Assembly (NCBI RefSeq): GCF_000189635.1
Contig: NW_002476387.1
Coordinates: forward strand, 62,001-126,000
Source: Tetrahymena thermophila SB210
Taxonomy: Eukaryota > Ciliophora > Oligohymenophorea > Hymenostomatida > Tetrahymenidae
DNA length: 64,000 bases
Reading direction: 5' to 3'
Every line of letters begins with the position of its first letter. Within the stretch, counting starts at the first letter, position 1. This document shows positions 37,702 through 50,400 of this stretch, piece after piece. A program made the position numbers and the translations under genes. The notes under the pieces were generated by a model that saw nothing but the letters and a program-made list of their open reading frames with translations, had not been told where the DNA came from and ran no database searches.

Positions 37702-39147
37702 CGGTTCTGTTTTTTCAAACTACACCTTATTTATTAAATTGTCAACTCTGAAATATCTTTCTTCTTTATTTCTCTCTAAAATCACAGATACAACCTTTTG
37801 AATAGTAATTATTAAACTAAAATTGCTTTTTGCCTTGTTTCTTCCACTTTTTCTTTATCTAAAATTCTTTACTTCCTCTATAATTTACTTAGGTTCTCTC
37901 TCTCTTTCACTCTTAATAATCAAACAAAAACTAATCAACCTAATCCTATCCAATCCAATCCAATAATTATTTATTTATTTATTTACTTCAATTAATCAAT
38001 ATCTCATCTAGTCCCTTTAATTTTTTCTTTATCATTCATCTTCCGTCAATTTTACTCCAAAGCACTTTTTCACTTAATATCACTCAAAAATATTATAATA
38101 TCAATTCACTTTTAGTTATATAAAAACATAAAAGTATTGTATGCCTGTATATATGTATATATGTATGGAATTTTAGTTTGCCAAATTATATAATTTAATT
38201 TTCATTTTTATCACTTTTAGACATTTTATACAAATTTCGTATTAAAGTATGTTATTCAAACGAAATGTGATAAAATTACTTTTATAAAATTATTTCTATT
38301 TTATATACTCAGAGTTCTTTAGTATAAAAAGCTTTTTATTTAAAAAATATGGTTAGAATCGTTTTTCTAAAATTTCACACATAAAAATTCTATCATCTCA
38401 TTAAAGCTTTTATTTGAAAATATTAGAAATAGTTCAATTAAATTTATTAAAAACTTAGTTTAATATCTTGATATACTTTTCTTATTTGTTTCTTGGTATT
38501 CCTTTTCAAATTTATTTTAAATAAAAGTAGCTAATTTGGCGTAAAATAAATTTCATTTTTTTTTTTCTAAATTAAGATAAAATATTTTAAAGAAAAAATA
38601 AAATAATTCTTTAAATAAATATTCAAAGGATATTTATTTAATTAAAAAATTAAGCTTTAGATTACATTCTTATATTATTGGCTATTCAATATTTTATTCC
38701 AATTAATAAAATTCTTAACTCTCGCATTACACATGACTTAAAGTAAATTTACAAAACAAAAAATATTCAGCTTGCTTGTTTGTTTATTAACTTTTCACAA
38801 ATATTAATACATAGATAGATATGCAATCAATGAAAATTGTCATTGTTAAACATAGTTTTTTTATAAATATATCAAGAAATTTATGTAATCATATCACACA
38901 AGGTTAAAATCTTTTAGAATTAAAATAATCTTAAATTCATGTAAATTATTTAACAAAAAATAGGTACATATTTTACCACTATCTTGTTGCTGTAATTATG
39001 AATAAATTGTAAAATATAAACTCTTAAATTTTTGGTTAATTAAATAACGAATAAATAAATAAATATATTTTGAATATAATATTTAGTACATATAAATAAT
39101 AATTGTAATAAAAAACACCATAAACAATAAATTTTGATTGCTTTATT
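37702..39147. other. Upstream part of the preceding gene, then intergenic
   Basis: From 37,702 to about 37,920 the sequence probably codes for the N-terminus of the Gln/Asn-rich protein. Beyond that nothing was recognised. Notable simple repeats are CCAAT x3 at about 37,950-37,965 and TATATG units near 38,150. This is the shared upstream region of divergent genes. Confidence 0.5.
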
Positions 39148-42100
39148 ATGGTTCCTATAACAAGCTTTATATTTCAAGAGGGAAATAAGTCTCTTAGGAG
39201 TGATTTGGTGTAAGATTCTAAAATTAGCCGAGTATTTTCTCCTAAGAAAACTAGTAGATAATTAAATGATAACTACAATATGTACGATTAAAATGGACAT
39301 AAAAAATAATTTGCAGTCAATGAATAAAGATAAAATTTTCAAGCTGGTAAAAGTCTTGATCGAAATCTAAAACCTTTAGGTTAATCAAATAGAAAAAACA
39401 ATAACTCTCAAAATTAAAATGGCTAAAATTAGTAAACAGTTTTGAGACAGTATGAGTTAAATTATTAAAGACTTTTGAAATACAAGTAATGTAATCAATT
39501 AATTTTTAAAAGCTTAGTTAATGCATGAGCTAAATAAACTTTATATATTATTATAAAAAAATAGTCTTGGAAGAAAAAGCTAGAGAAGAAATCGAAAGAT
39601 AAAATGGTAAAGTTATGTTGAAATATAGAAGCTTATTTTGATGTTTTTTGAATTAAAACAGATGTATAAAATGTAATCGTTGTCAATAAAAAAAATCCTG
39701 AAGAAAGATTTGAAATACCACCAAGATATATATAGTAAAGCTTTAACAATTTCTAAATTCTACTTTAGACTAATAAAAAGAAAACCTGTTAAACTTAAAT
39801 AATTAAAATACATTTCTAATTATTATGTAATTTATTAAATTATAAACTTTTAATAAAATCTACAGAATTTCAAGAGAAAGGTCTGAAGATAGAAGGTATA
39901 ACTAAATGAATGACTCTTAGTATATGAATTCTTCCTTAAAATAATCTAAATATTAAAATTAATACACGTCACCTAGAATTTAATCACCTAAAAGCCCATA
40001 TAAAGTATTATTAAGTTTGGTTTAAGCAATATTTTTTCATTCGTCTTTCCTTTAAATAAAGAGACATTTAGAATTAAGTTAGCAGATGCCAACTCAGAGA
40101 GGCTTATCTTCTCTTGATAATAGAAAGACGCCTCCTTATACTTATAGATAAAATGTTTAAAAAGTTATGGTATAAGCATAGTAAAGTAAAACATTGGAAG
40201 AAGATGTAAATGTTGTACAAAGTAATTATAGTACCAAGCTAAATTAACTGATGCCCAAAATAGCTCCAAAAAAGATGATTGAAGAATTAAGTTCCAGTTC
40301 TCCAAGCAATAATAACAATTAATTTAGATAAACAAACAGTTCAAAAAAATATTATTAAACTCAAAATTTTGAATTTGTTATGGAAGAATCGCTAAACACA
40401 ACAACTATTCATGGGACTAAATAAATTAATAAAATAAATATATTCAATAATCAAATATCTAAAACATTTTACAAACCTAAACAATAAATCTAATTGGATA
40501 ATTTTATGAAAGATATGCAAGAGCAGTCACTAGGGTTAAAAAAAACAGATTTATTATTTGACAACAACAATTAAAGTAGTAAAAACAAGTCTCTAATTTA
40601 AAATAGGACTCCTTCTAATTAATACCAAAATGAATCAAAAGGTAAATTATTAAATCTATTATAAAACTTTTTAAATTTGAAATTTTTTTTAGGGGAAGTT
40701 ATAAAGTCATTCAAAAGTGCCACTCCTAATAATCTTGAAGCGTCCAATAGATAAAACATAAGGGTCTCTCAAATAAATAGAGTTGGTCTTAGGGAATTAG
40801 TTAGACCCTATGCACGCCCTCCTAATATTGTTTATGATCAAAGTGAATTATTATCTCTGAGCAGGAACTAAAGTCCTGATGATTTTTCATAGCAACAATA
40901 TCAAAAAATTAATGGATAAAATAATTAATTTAATATGAAAAACGAAAAGGCTATTGAAGAAAGCAAAATAGTTTAATAAAATTAAAATGGTGAATTATAA
41001 AATGATAAGTTAATAAGTTAAAATATCTAAAATTAAATAACAAACAACACTAACAATTATCCTCTTGAAAGCCATCAAAAAGTCAACACTAATTCAAACA
41101 ATAATAATTAAAACAACAATAACTAAAGTAGTTTGCAAACAAGTGGTCATGTATTTTCAGAAAAGTAGTTCAATCTTTAGATAAGAGAATCTAAAATTCC
41201 TTTACTAAAGAATTTACTTAATAGTGATGGAGCATTTATATAAACACCCGTAACTCCGTTTGGAAATAATGAAGTTTATGATGCTTAGTACCATGAAAAA
41301 AAAATGGAATATAATTTAAAATAAAACTTAATTATTAATTAAGACTAAAAAAATGGCCTTATCATTTCAAACATGTAAGATGGTGAAAGAAAAATAAATA
41401 ATCTAAAAATAAAATCAAAAGAAAATAGATTTAATTATGGTATATTAGAAATAGGTTCTTTGTCTACAAACTTTGATATAGCAATTTAAAATGTTAAAAT
41501 GGAAAGTTTGTTTATGGTCGAAGAATACACTTTCGATGTACTAAAAGTAATTATATTGTAGTTTCTGTATTTATAAGAAATTTATTTTATTTTTTTAATA
41601 GTTCATCAAAGAAAACTTTAAAGTAAGAAAAATATGTAAACTTTACTTAAAGAATACAAATGATAATAATTACAAGATAATAGAAGGTATTTTTAAAGAT
41701 AAAAAGATCTTATTGAACTATAAACGAATGATCATCTTTGAAAGAATTGTCATTTTAACTCTAATTTTGTTTAGCTATACTCCATAGTAGCCTATGCCTT
41801 TGGATATTTAAGTTCTCCTAAAAAACTTATGCTATTATATACATAACAATGCTACTTTACTTATAGAATTGCTATTAGATATTTTTACATAGACTAAAAA
41901 TCTTCATGTAAAATTTTTCTTTAAAACAAACTTTAAGCCATATTTTAAAGCTTAAAAAGACATAAATTAATTAATATTTTAAAATTTTATGTCATAAAAT
42001 AAATATTTTTTTTATAAAAAGCCAAATTGGGAAAAACTCACTGAAATTTTTCACTTAAGACTGAAAAAATAAAATACAGCTGATAAGAATGAAATTGTTG

Positions 42101-43355
42101 ATTTGATTATATAGAATAACTCTTAAATTGAGACGCTATTTACTTAGTTAAAGCAAAAATACAATTATGAATTTATGCTTCATATATCTAAATACAAGGA
42201 CGAGGCTCTTTAAGTAGATAATCTAGCAGACTCCTTAAATATGCTTTAGGTTAAATCTCAAGAAATAGTAAAAAATCTTTAAATTTTATTTTAATTCTTA
42301 AAATATTTAAATTAAAAGCTAACTACTGTTAACGAAACTAAAAAGTCTCAATAAAAAACTGATTATATTAAGTAAGACGATGAAGAGAACTAAAATAATT
42401 TTAATAACATTGAAGATTATATTAAATATGAATAAAAAAATAAAATTATCTACTCAAACGATTACCAAATCGATGATGACGAAGAAGGTGAAGAAGAAGA
42501 TGACAGTGAAGAAGAAGAATAATATTAAAGTTCTATTGCTTCTTAAAGTAGTAGTGGAAAGATAGAAAAAGAAAGGACTGAAAAAGATAGCTAGAATGAA
42601 CAAAATAGCAAAGAAAAAAAGAAAACAAAATCATAAAGTTAGAGAAAAGGTACTTCTGTTAAAGAGCCTTATCTTCCACCTATTAATACTAAATATAAAT
42701 ACACATTAGTGCTAGATTTAGATGAAACTTTAGTGCACTATCATGAAGTAATTTTATTTTTCAAATTAAATATATTTTTTTTAATTAATTAACTCTTTTA
42801 TTACATACAGATGGAAGATTAAACTGGTGGAGAATTTTTGATAAGACCTTTTGCAGAATAATTTTTATATGATATGAGTAAATATTATGAAATAGTAATT
42901 TTTACAGCAGCTGTTAAAGAATATGCAGATTGGATTTTAGATATTATAGACAAAGATAAAAATATTTCATATAAACTTTATAGGCAACACACTGTTTTTG
43001 ATGGACAATATAACTTAAAAGACTTAAGTAAATTAGGCAGAAATATAAGTAAAACGATTATCATAGATAATCTTCCAGAAAATTTCTCAAAATAACCAGA
43101 AAATGGTATTTTTATTCAGTCATGGTTTGGAGAAAAAGATGATAAGGCTTTGTTCGATTTATCTCCACTTCTTAGATGTATAAATTAAATTAAATGATAT
43201 AAAGTTTAATCAACGTATTTATTCTAATTTTTAAAACAGAAATAGTAGAAAAAGAGAGTCCAGATGTGAGAATAGCATTAAGAAAGTTCAGTGATTAAAT
43301 AGAGGAAAATATGAGAAACGGTATTTAATACCCACATCTTAATCTTATTCTATGA
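39148..43355 (+). CDS. FCP1/SCP-type (NIF domain) phosphatase with very long N-terminal extension
   Basis: Eight exons, 1,238 residues; introns are at 39491-39564, 39607-39661, 39735-39865, 40642-40692, 41547-41601, 42748-42810 and 43178-43239, giving exactly 1,239 codons. Residues 1-780 are Asn/Gln/Ser-rich. A helical, possibly folded region of about 200 residues follows, then an acidic stretch. The C-terminal 170 residues are an SCP1-like HAD phosphatase: TLVLDLDETLVHYHE (D1068 and D1070 form the DxDxT motif), FLIRPFAEQFLYDMSKYYEI, VIFTAAVKEYADWILD, RNISKTIIIDNLPENF and IFIQSWFGEKDDKALFDL. The family dephosphorylates Ser residues, notably in the RNA polymerase II CTD. All catalytic landmarks appear present. 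Typical SCPs are 250-300 residues, so the extension is unusual. A further in-frame 57-bp intron may exist near 40,000 (GTATTATTAAG...AATAAAG). Confidence 0.85.
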
Positions 43356-43809
43356 CATAATTATAATTTTAAAAAGATATTTTAAAAAAGAAAAATGTAA
43401 AAAAGAAAATTTCCATAAAAAATAATTTTAAAAAAATTCATAAATATTTTGAAAAATTATATAAAAAATTAATTTAATTATATTAGTTAAAAACACTTAT
43501 CTGTTTATTTTATATAAAGTATTTAGATTATCTAGTTTAATTAGTAAAATATTTCAACGATCTACATTTTTTCATTTATTTTAGCTTTCTGTATGACTTC
43601 TTTGCAAACATGTTTCATTGCTTGCTTAATTGCTTGTTTTATTGGTTGACAGATATTTTTGATTTTGATTGCTAGTTTGTTTTTTTCTTTATTTGTTTGT
43701 TTGGCTGCTGACAAATTTTGTTTTTAAGATTTTATAGTTTTAAATGCGTTTTTAGCTCTTATTGAAAAAATAATTAAAAATTGTGTAATTGAATATTTAA
43801 TATTAAAAG
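43356..43809. other. Intergenic between co-oriented genes
   Basis: No gene seen. T-rich with TTGT and TTGC repeats around 43,600-43,730. Confidence 0.6.
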
Positions 43810-45260
43810 ATGATAAAAAATATATAACTCTTAAAGGGATTAGTAGCCATATTAGTATTGCTTGTTGTAGTTAAAGCATAAGAGTAAATTAAACTTAAAT
43901 TAGAATTTAATGAGAATATAATTTTATAAAATAAGAGTTTATTAAGAACCAAAATGTGATGTAGAATTAGATGGAAGTTTATGCTTATTTAATGGTATAA
44001 AACGGAATTTGCACTATGAATTAACATCAACATTACTTTATAATATTTTATATTAAAAAAAGGTGATAAAGTACTAGTACCTAGAGCAAAGCTACCTGGA
44101 TTGCTTCTTCATTATAGTTTTGATGATTCTTAAGTAGAGCATTTTGTTTTGTATTATTTAATTGCTAATTAATTTAATATTGCATTTAATAGAATTTAGA
44201 CTTGTCAGGAAATGGATTTCATCCTGCAATAGGAAAACCTATTGTCAAAGGGCAACCATGGGGAGGTTCTGGTAACAGTGCTTACTTTTATGGGCCTAAT
44301 TTTTTAAAGTTTAATATCCCAAGAGACAAATTCAAAGCATCAGAGTATTCCATCTAATTTTATATATTTCCAATCCAAGAATAGTAGAGTAATAAATATC
44401 ATACAAAATATTAGATATAAATTAAAAGATTTTTTATAAAGTGAAGGGGAAAGCTGAATGTCCAATTTTGTAAAAGGGCTTTGACAATAAAGTTGATGGC
44501 AATTACGAAAGATCTCCAGCTATTTATTTTCATAAAATAAAAAGATCTATTTTGCTATATTTTAGCACATCTGATAAACAAGAATACTAATAAGTAATCA
44601 CGTTTTTAATTCATTTTAATTGCTTATATGTTTAATTAACTAAATAGGGTGAGTTTTTAGAATCAAATGCTAGACTACCTTACAATAAGTGGGCTCACAT
44701 TGTTGTTAGTAAAACTGGGTCTAAAATAAAACTTTTTGTTAATGGGCTCCTTGACTCAGTTCAAGTTTTAATGAATTTCGATATTGAAAACGATTCCTCT
44801 TTTTATCTAGGTAATGCTCCTTGGTTAAGTGATGAATGTTCCTTAAATGCTTATATTGATGAACTTAAAATTTTAGATGTTGAAACAAAAAGCTATTAGG
44901 TTCAAGCTGAAGCCTCTTCTTTCTTAGCTGGTATTGAACCAAATTTTTTGCATCTTGGATGTATAAACTGTCCAATAGAGACAGCTAAATCTGCATGTAT
45001 AACAGGATATCATTTATGTACTAACTTAGAATTATACTCAGGCGCTTACACAATAGCAAGGTTTATGGGATGGGTAAATTAAATTATTAAGTTTAGTATA
45101 TTAATTTACTAAATTCATTTTTAATAAAAAAAAGACTGAATTAAATAGGAATATTTGGACATATAATTAATTATTTAGACAAGATAGCGAATAAGAAGAA
45201 CGTGTAAATTCAGGAATTGGAATTTGCTGTCTAGATTTAGAAGAGCCCAGTTAAATGTGA
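43810..45260 (+). CDS. Secreted LamG/concanavalin A-like lectin-fold protein
   Basis: Seven exons, 367 residues, with introns at 43884-43935, 43995-44062, 44134-44192, 44389-44441, 44594-44647 and 45074-45134; the spliced length is exactly 368 codons. The N-terminus (NIQLLKGLVAILVLLVVVKA) is a signal peptide with cleavage likely after KA. LHYSFDDSQNLDLSGNGFH, then WAHIVVSKTGSKIKLFVNG and LNAYIDELKILDVE, match the LamG-like jellyroll (the D-E-L/R strand pair is typical). The C-terminal 100 residues have a cysteine pattern including LGCINCPIETAKSACITGYH, LCTNLELYSGAYTIARFMGW and a final CC. I have no name for this block. The protein is probably exported or on the cell surface and may bind glycans; this is inferred from fold only. 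No membrane anchor after the signal. Confidence 0.8.
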
Positions 45261-45666
45261 AAAAAATTAATATTTGGAAATAAATTAAAAAGGTTAATTG
45301 CAAATATGTTCATCAAAAGAGAGCAAGATCTGCACTCTGTCAAAGTGAATTACATTAAGTGTTCCAAAAATGATGGCACTGATTCTATTTCATTCCTTCA
45401 AAAATTAATATTATTTATTTTAGATATAATTATTAGAATACATTCTACTAATTTAAGTTTTGTATATAAATAAATATAGCTGTTGTTTCTACATCATAAT
45501 TATTCAATTAATAAATCAATCGATATTCTTTATTTGAATTAAAATTTCTATTTAAAAATCTAAGTACATTCTATTTTAATAGAAATAATTAATTCAACAA
45601 AAAAGTTTAACTAAATTTTTACATTTGCGAATATTAATATTTAAACTATTTACTTTTTATTCAGAA
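45261..45666. other. Intergenic between co-oriented genes
   Basis: No gene seen; AT-rich. Confidence 0.6.
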
Positions 45667-46805
45667 ATGTATGATGAGAAGATAGAAATATAAAAAATCT
45701 TTAATAGGATGAAACCTTTTAAGGTTAAAAAAGTAGATTAAAACAACCTAATTCATCTCTTAAAGCATATGAAGGTTTTGCAGAATATGGTTTTTAGTAA
45801 AGATCATACTTTTAAAGTAGACGATAGTGTTATCATAAAAATAGATATTCAGCAAGACGTTGATGTAAAATAGAAAATTCATAATTAAAATAATGAAGAT
45901 TTTTTATTTCTTGATGATTCAATAATAGTTTATGAAAAAATTTTTATTTTTAATGGAAGTATTGATAGTAAAAGCAGTTAGTTTAATTTAATTTTTATAA
46001 ATAGTAATCTAAATTGTAGCTTGATTGCATATTTAAATCAATTATTGAGGATAATCCAAAGTCAGAAGTTGCTGAAATTCATAAATAATTAGGTACAGTC
46101 TTGCAAAATATTGTAAAAAAAATGGAACAAAGTAAATTTTATATCAATCTTAATTTTTTTCAAATATTTAAAATAAATTTGAAAATATAAATATTAATTT
46201 GCATAGTTAAAAAGGAAGAAGAGGAAGAAAGGTTACGAAAAGAAGCGGAGGAAAAGAGGAAGTAAGAGGAAGAAGAAAAGAAGAAGAAGAAAGAGTAGGG
46301 AATAGAATCAGAAGATGAAGAAGAAAAAGATTAAGAAAAGGAAGAAGAAGATTAAAAGAATAAAAAGCCTAATCCTAAAGATTTATTTAAAAGGCAATTT
46401 GATGAAAAAGGTTACTTTATTACTATTTGAAAACTAAACTTATTTTAAAATAACTTAAAGATCTGACAATAGAGAAAGAATAAGAATATAATATTGAATT
46501 AGAATAAAAGCTTTTAGAAAGTGTGGAAGCTATGAAGTGGATAGCAAAAGGAATTTTAATAGATTTAGGAAATGATGAAAAAGTATTTAATTTTATTATA
46601 TTAATTAATCTAATAAATGTTTTAATAGGTACGTGAGAGTGTTAGAAATAAATAAGATGATTAGATCAACTAAGTTAAAGATGGTAGTCATAAGATAGAT
46701 TAGTTCTTATCCAATAAAGATTTAAGTTTACTTTAATTAATATTTATGCTTCTAATTAGTATTGGTTTGACTATTTTTACAATTGTTTTTATTCATATTT
46801 GGTGA
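45667..46805 (+). CDS. Tail-anchored coiled-coil protein, possibly a USE1-like SNARE
   Basis: Five exons, 296 residues, introns at 45928-46004, 46132-46206, 46411-46460 and 46583-46628; the spliced length is exactly 297 codons. The first half is mixed helical. The middle (about 150-210) is an extremely charged Glu/Lys run. A heptad-like segment follows (LLESVEAMKWIAKGILIDLG, then VRESVRNKQDDQINQVKDGS), and the last 22 residues are a hydrophobic anchor ending at the stop (LIFMLLISIGLTIFTIVFIH). A short coiled coil directly before a C-terminal anchor is the layout of SNAREs such as USE1 or SEC20, which act in Golgi-to-ER traffic. The assignment rests on layout and weak resemblance, so another tail-anchored protein is possible. 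The donor of the first intron (GTTTATG) is atypical but is the only one that keeps frame. Confidence 0.6.
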
Positions 46806-47459
46806 TTGGTGTGCTTTAGATAAAATCTGAATTAAATTTACCTTATACTGCTTCGATCAATTAGCAATTTTTTATAAAATAATTTATTCGTATATTTTCC
46901 AGCTTACTTTCATTATAATTAGCTAATTCTCTTATAAAAAATTTTGAACAAGTCCAATTATTGCTTAATTTAACCAAGTATTTAATTATGAAATATTTTA
47001 ATTAATTAAAAAGTTTTTTATATAAATTAATCTGTCCAAAACATGAGGGAATTTTAATCATTGATTATATATAATATGTAAGATAAAAAATAATTAATTT
47101 TTTTATTTTTGAATAATTTTTAATGACAATTAAGAATAAATAAATAAAAATTATTCTTTAACCTTTGAAAATGAATTTAATTTTAAATTAGTTAAATGAA
47201 AATTAAGAATATACAAATTCATATAAATAAATTATCGAATTGAGTAGTTATATAAAAATATAGATAGTTAGTTAGGCAGCATTAAAGTATTTTTTTATTT
47301 ATAGAATAATTATTTTATTTTTTTATTGAATAATTAGCTTAATTTTATATATATTTTATAATAATTTTATTCTTAATATCTAGCTTATTTTTTTATATAA
47401 TAAGTTATTTATTTTTATATTATTTATTATTAAAGTATTATAAAGATCTTAGTTTAATA
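46806..47459. other. Intergenic region between convergent genes
   Basis: No gene seen. AT content is especially high, with tracts such as TTATTATTTATT. Confidence 0.6.
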
Positions 47460-50400
47460 TCAATTGCTTGCAATAATATCTTATACAAATTTCCTCTTAG
47501 ACTAAGCTATACCATCAAAAATTTGATTTCCTATAATTTGATTAACTTAAATAATCAGCTATTTACAAATAGGTCTAAGTTCAGGTTTATTTTCTTCTAA
47601 CAATTTATTTATAACAGTTGTAATTTATTTTGTATACAGAGGTCCTTTCTTTTCGTATAACATTTATCCTTAGTCTTTAAAAAATTCAAATTAATATTAA
47701 AAAAAAATCAATTATATTTTTACCAATCAAAGTTTTTATAATTAATTATTTTGCTTTTATTGGAGCAAATGATGCTCCATTGCACAGCTGAGAAAAGAGT
47801 TAGCTACCATCAACTATTTCTGTCACTTTTGCATATATTTACTCTCCTAATAGTCTATTACTGCTCTGTGTAGATCCGATTGCCTAGCAGACAGAATTAA
47901 AAACTATAGGAAGATTTCCTTCAATTCCATTCTACAAAAAACAAAATTTAATATATTAAGGCTCTTTTATTTAATGAATTTACTTTTAATTAGGTCACGA
48001 CACCTAAGAATGAGGTCAAAGCTTAATTGCTAACCTTTGTATTTGAATCATTTAGCAAACACATGAAATTATCAAAATATTTATTTGAATATTTAGATTT
48101 AGCCAACTAATCAGCATATGTCTAAGCCAAATCAGTTAATTTTGAAACTGCTTCTATTCTTTGTTTCCAATCTATAAATTTAAATATTTTAAAATTTAGT
48201 AATTTAATTAATTTATTTGTATGATTTACCCTGGTTTTCACAAAGGTTAAAATAAGAAGGAATATTTTCAAATTCTTATGGATCTTTCATTTTCATGCTT
48301 TGTGTTTGCTTACTAGTCTACATTCTTATTGTATTCATAGACGTTAGTTTTGGTTCTTTGTCATCTATTTCATTTGCTTGTTTTTCATCGTTTTGAATGC
48401 TTGATTAAGACTAAAGTGCCTTTAAAGGCATATTTTATGTATTTTATAATTACCCTGATGGAGCCATTATCTAAGTATTATTAGCAGATACAGCCAAGCT
48501 GCTAGAATTTTTTTCTTAGCTTTTTATTGTCTTATTTTGAGTACTTCCTGTAATGTAAAGCTGCTCAGGGTTTTTGTATTCTTTTTCTATGAATTATTTA
48601 ATCTTTTAATATTATTAGTCAGTCAAGACTTTGACTAAAATTTTATCTATTTCTGATTTGTTTGTTGAATTAAAATTTAGCATCATGCTAAATGTTTTCT
48701 TTGAATAAGTTCTTACTTCTAACGCACCATCCATTGTGAAAAGACTAAGAATATAAATAAGTTTTTCTACTTCTTTCATTTATAGAATTTTGCTAGCAAA
48801 TTTTTCTACTAATGTATTTATCATTAAGGCAATATTTATCTTGAAGCTTATAGCCTTATGTTAATATTTACTAGCAATTATAGAAATTATTTTATATTCT
48901 GAGCAATTCTAACTGACAGTTATTAATGCATTTTTAACTTCTTCAAGAATAAATGAATTTGAATCTAAACCTTTTTTAAGTAGCTTAGTTACAATAGACT
49001 CGCTTTCAGTATCAAGAGTTCTTTTGAGCTTTTCAGATAGCTCAGTCAAAGTAATCATGGCATTCTTAGCTAAACTGCTTCTTAGATTCTCAACTAACTT
49101 TAAAACCTATACCATAATATTTAAAATATGAAATCTATTTTACTCAAAATATAAAAATAATTAATTACTTCAGTGATTACATTATGCAGTGTGTTTTAAT
49201 TTTATAAAATTTCTGAATGGTGTTGATTAATTCTTCTAAGATTGTTTAATCCATCAAATTATCTAGACCAGTCATCAATTTTTAAATCAGCAATTACATG
49301 TTTTAAAGTTTATTCAGGATTCTATAAAGGCTCAAGCTCTTACCTAGTTAAATAAGATTATTTTTATGCATCAAAAGCGCTGTACTTTTGGCTTGGCTAT
49401 TGTGTTAATTATGTTTCACTTGGTGTAATTTACTTACTAATAGACTAATTTATAAAAATATTTTTTTATGAATGAATTGTTAATTAAAATAAATATGCAA
49501 ATAAGTAAGTAATTAAGTAAGTTACTTTCTTTTTTAAATTCCTCAAATTAGGCTTCAATATTTTTTTTTCTTCCTCTTCTTCATTTTCCTTAAATCAATT
49601 ATAATTTATTTTATTTTGAAATATTATTTTTACAATAAATTTACTTAAATTTCATCTTTGTTCGAAATGGATCCAGAATTTCTTTTATGCTTTCTTGCTA
49701 AATTTTTTGACAGTTGTTTTGTTGAAAGAGAGTTAGGTGAGTTTTCGTTTGGGTCTTCATTAATTATTGGTGGGTTTTTAAACATGTATTCTCTTGATTC
49801 AATAACTAAATTATTGTTATTTAAATCAGAGTTTGAAGTTTATGCTTACTAGGACATGTTTGCTCCTTGATTTTCATTGTTTCCACTTGAAGCTACATTT
49901 TAATTGTTATCAACTTGTACTCTTTTAGATTTCTTTATAAGATATGGCTTATATTAATATTAGCTAGGTGTTTTATCTTCTTATTCTTCTTAGATATTAT
50001 TAATGCTATTAATATTCCCTTTGTAGAGGTTGAGAGGAGGATTGAATTCTTTATTCTTGAGTGCAACTTTGCCAAGAGGGTTATTATTTGGTTTTTAAGG
50101 ATTTTGAACTTAGCCATTAGTTTGATTTATTTAGTTATTTTCTTTAATCTATTTATCAAAAGTACTCATACTAAACTCATCAAGATTCTTTTAAGTTGAG
50201 TAATTTAAAATAATATCAGGATTTTCAAATTAATTAAAGTTTTATTTATTTTCTTTTCCAGATTAAATATTTTAATTTTATTTATTTTTATTTAATTCTG
50301 CATTTTAATTATTATTATATTTTGCCTCTGAAGATTTATCTTCAATATCATTAGATAATTCTTTTTATTTATTTTTTATAGAGCTATTTTTATTTTATAT

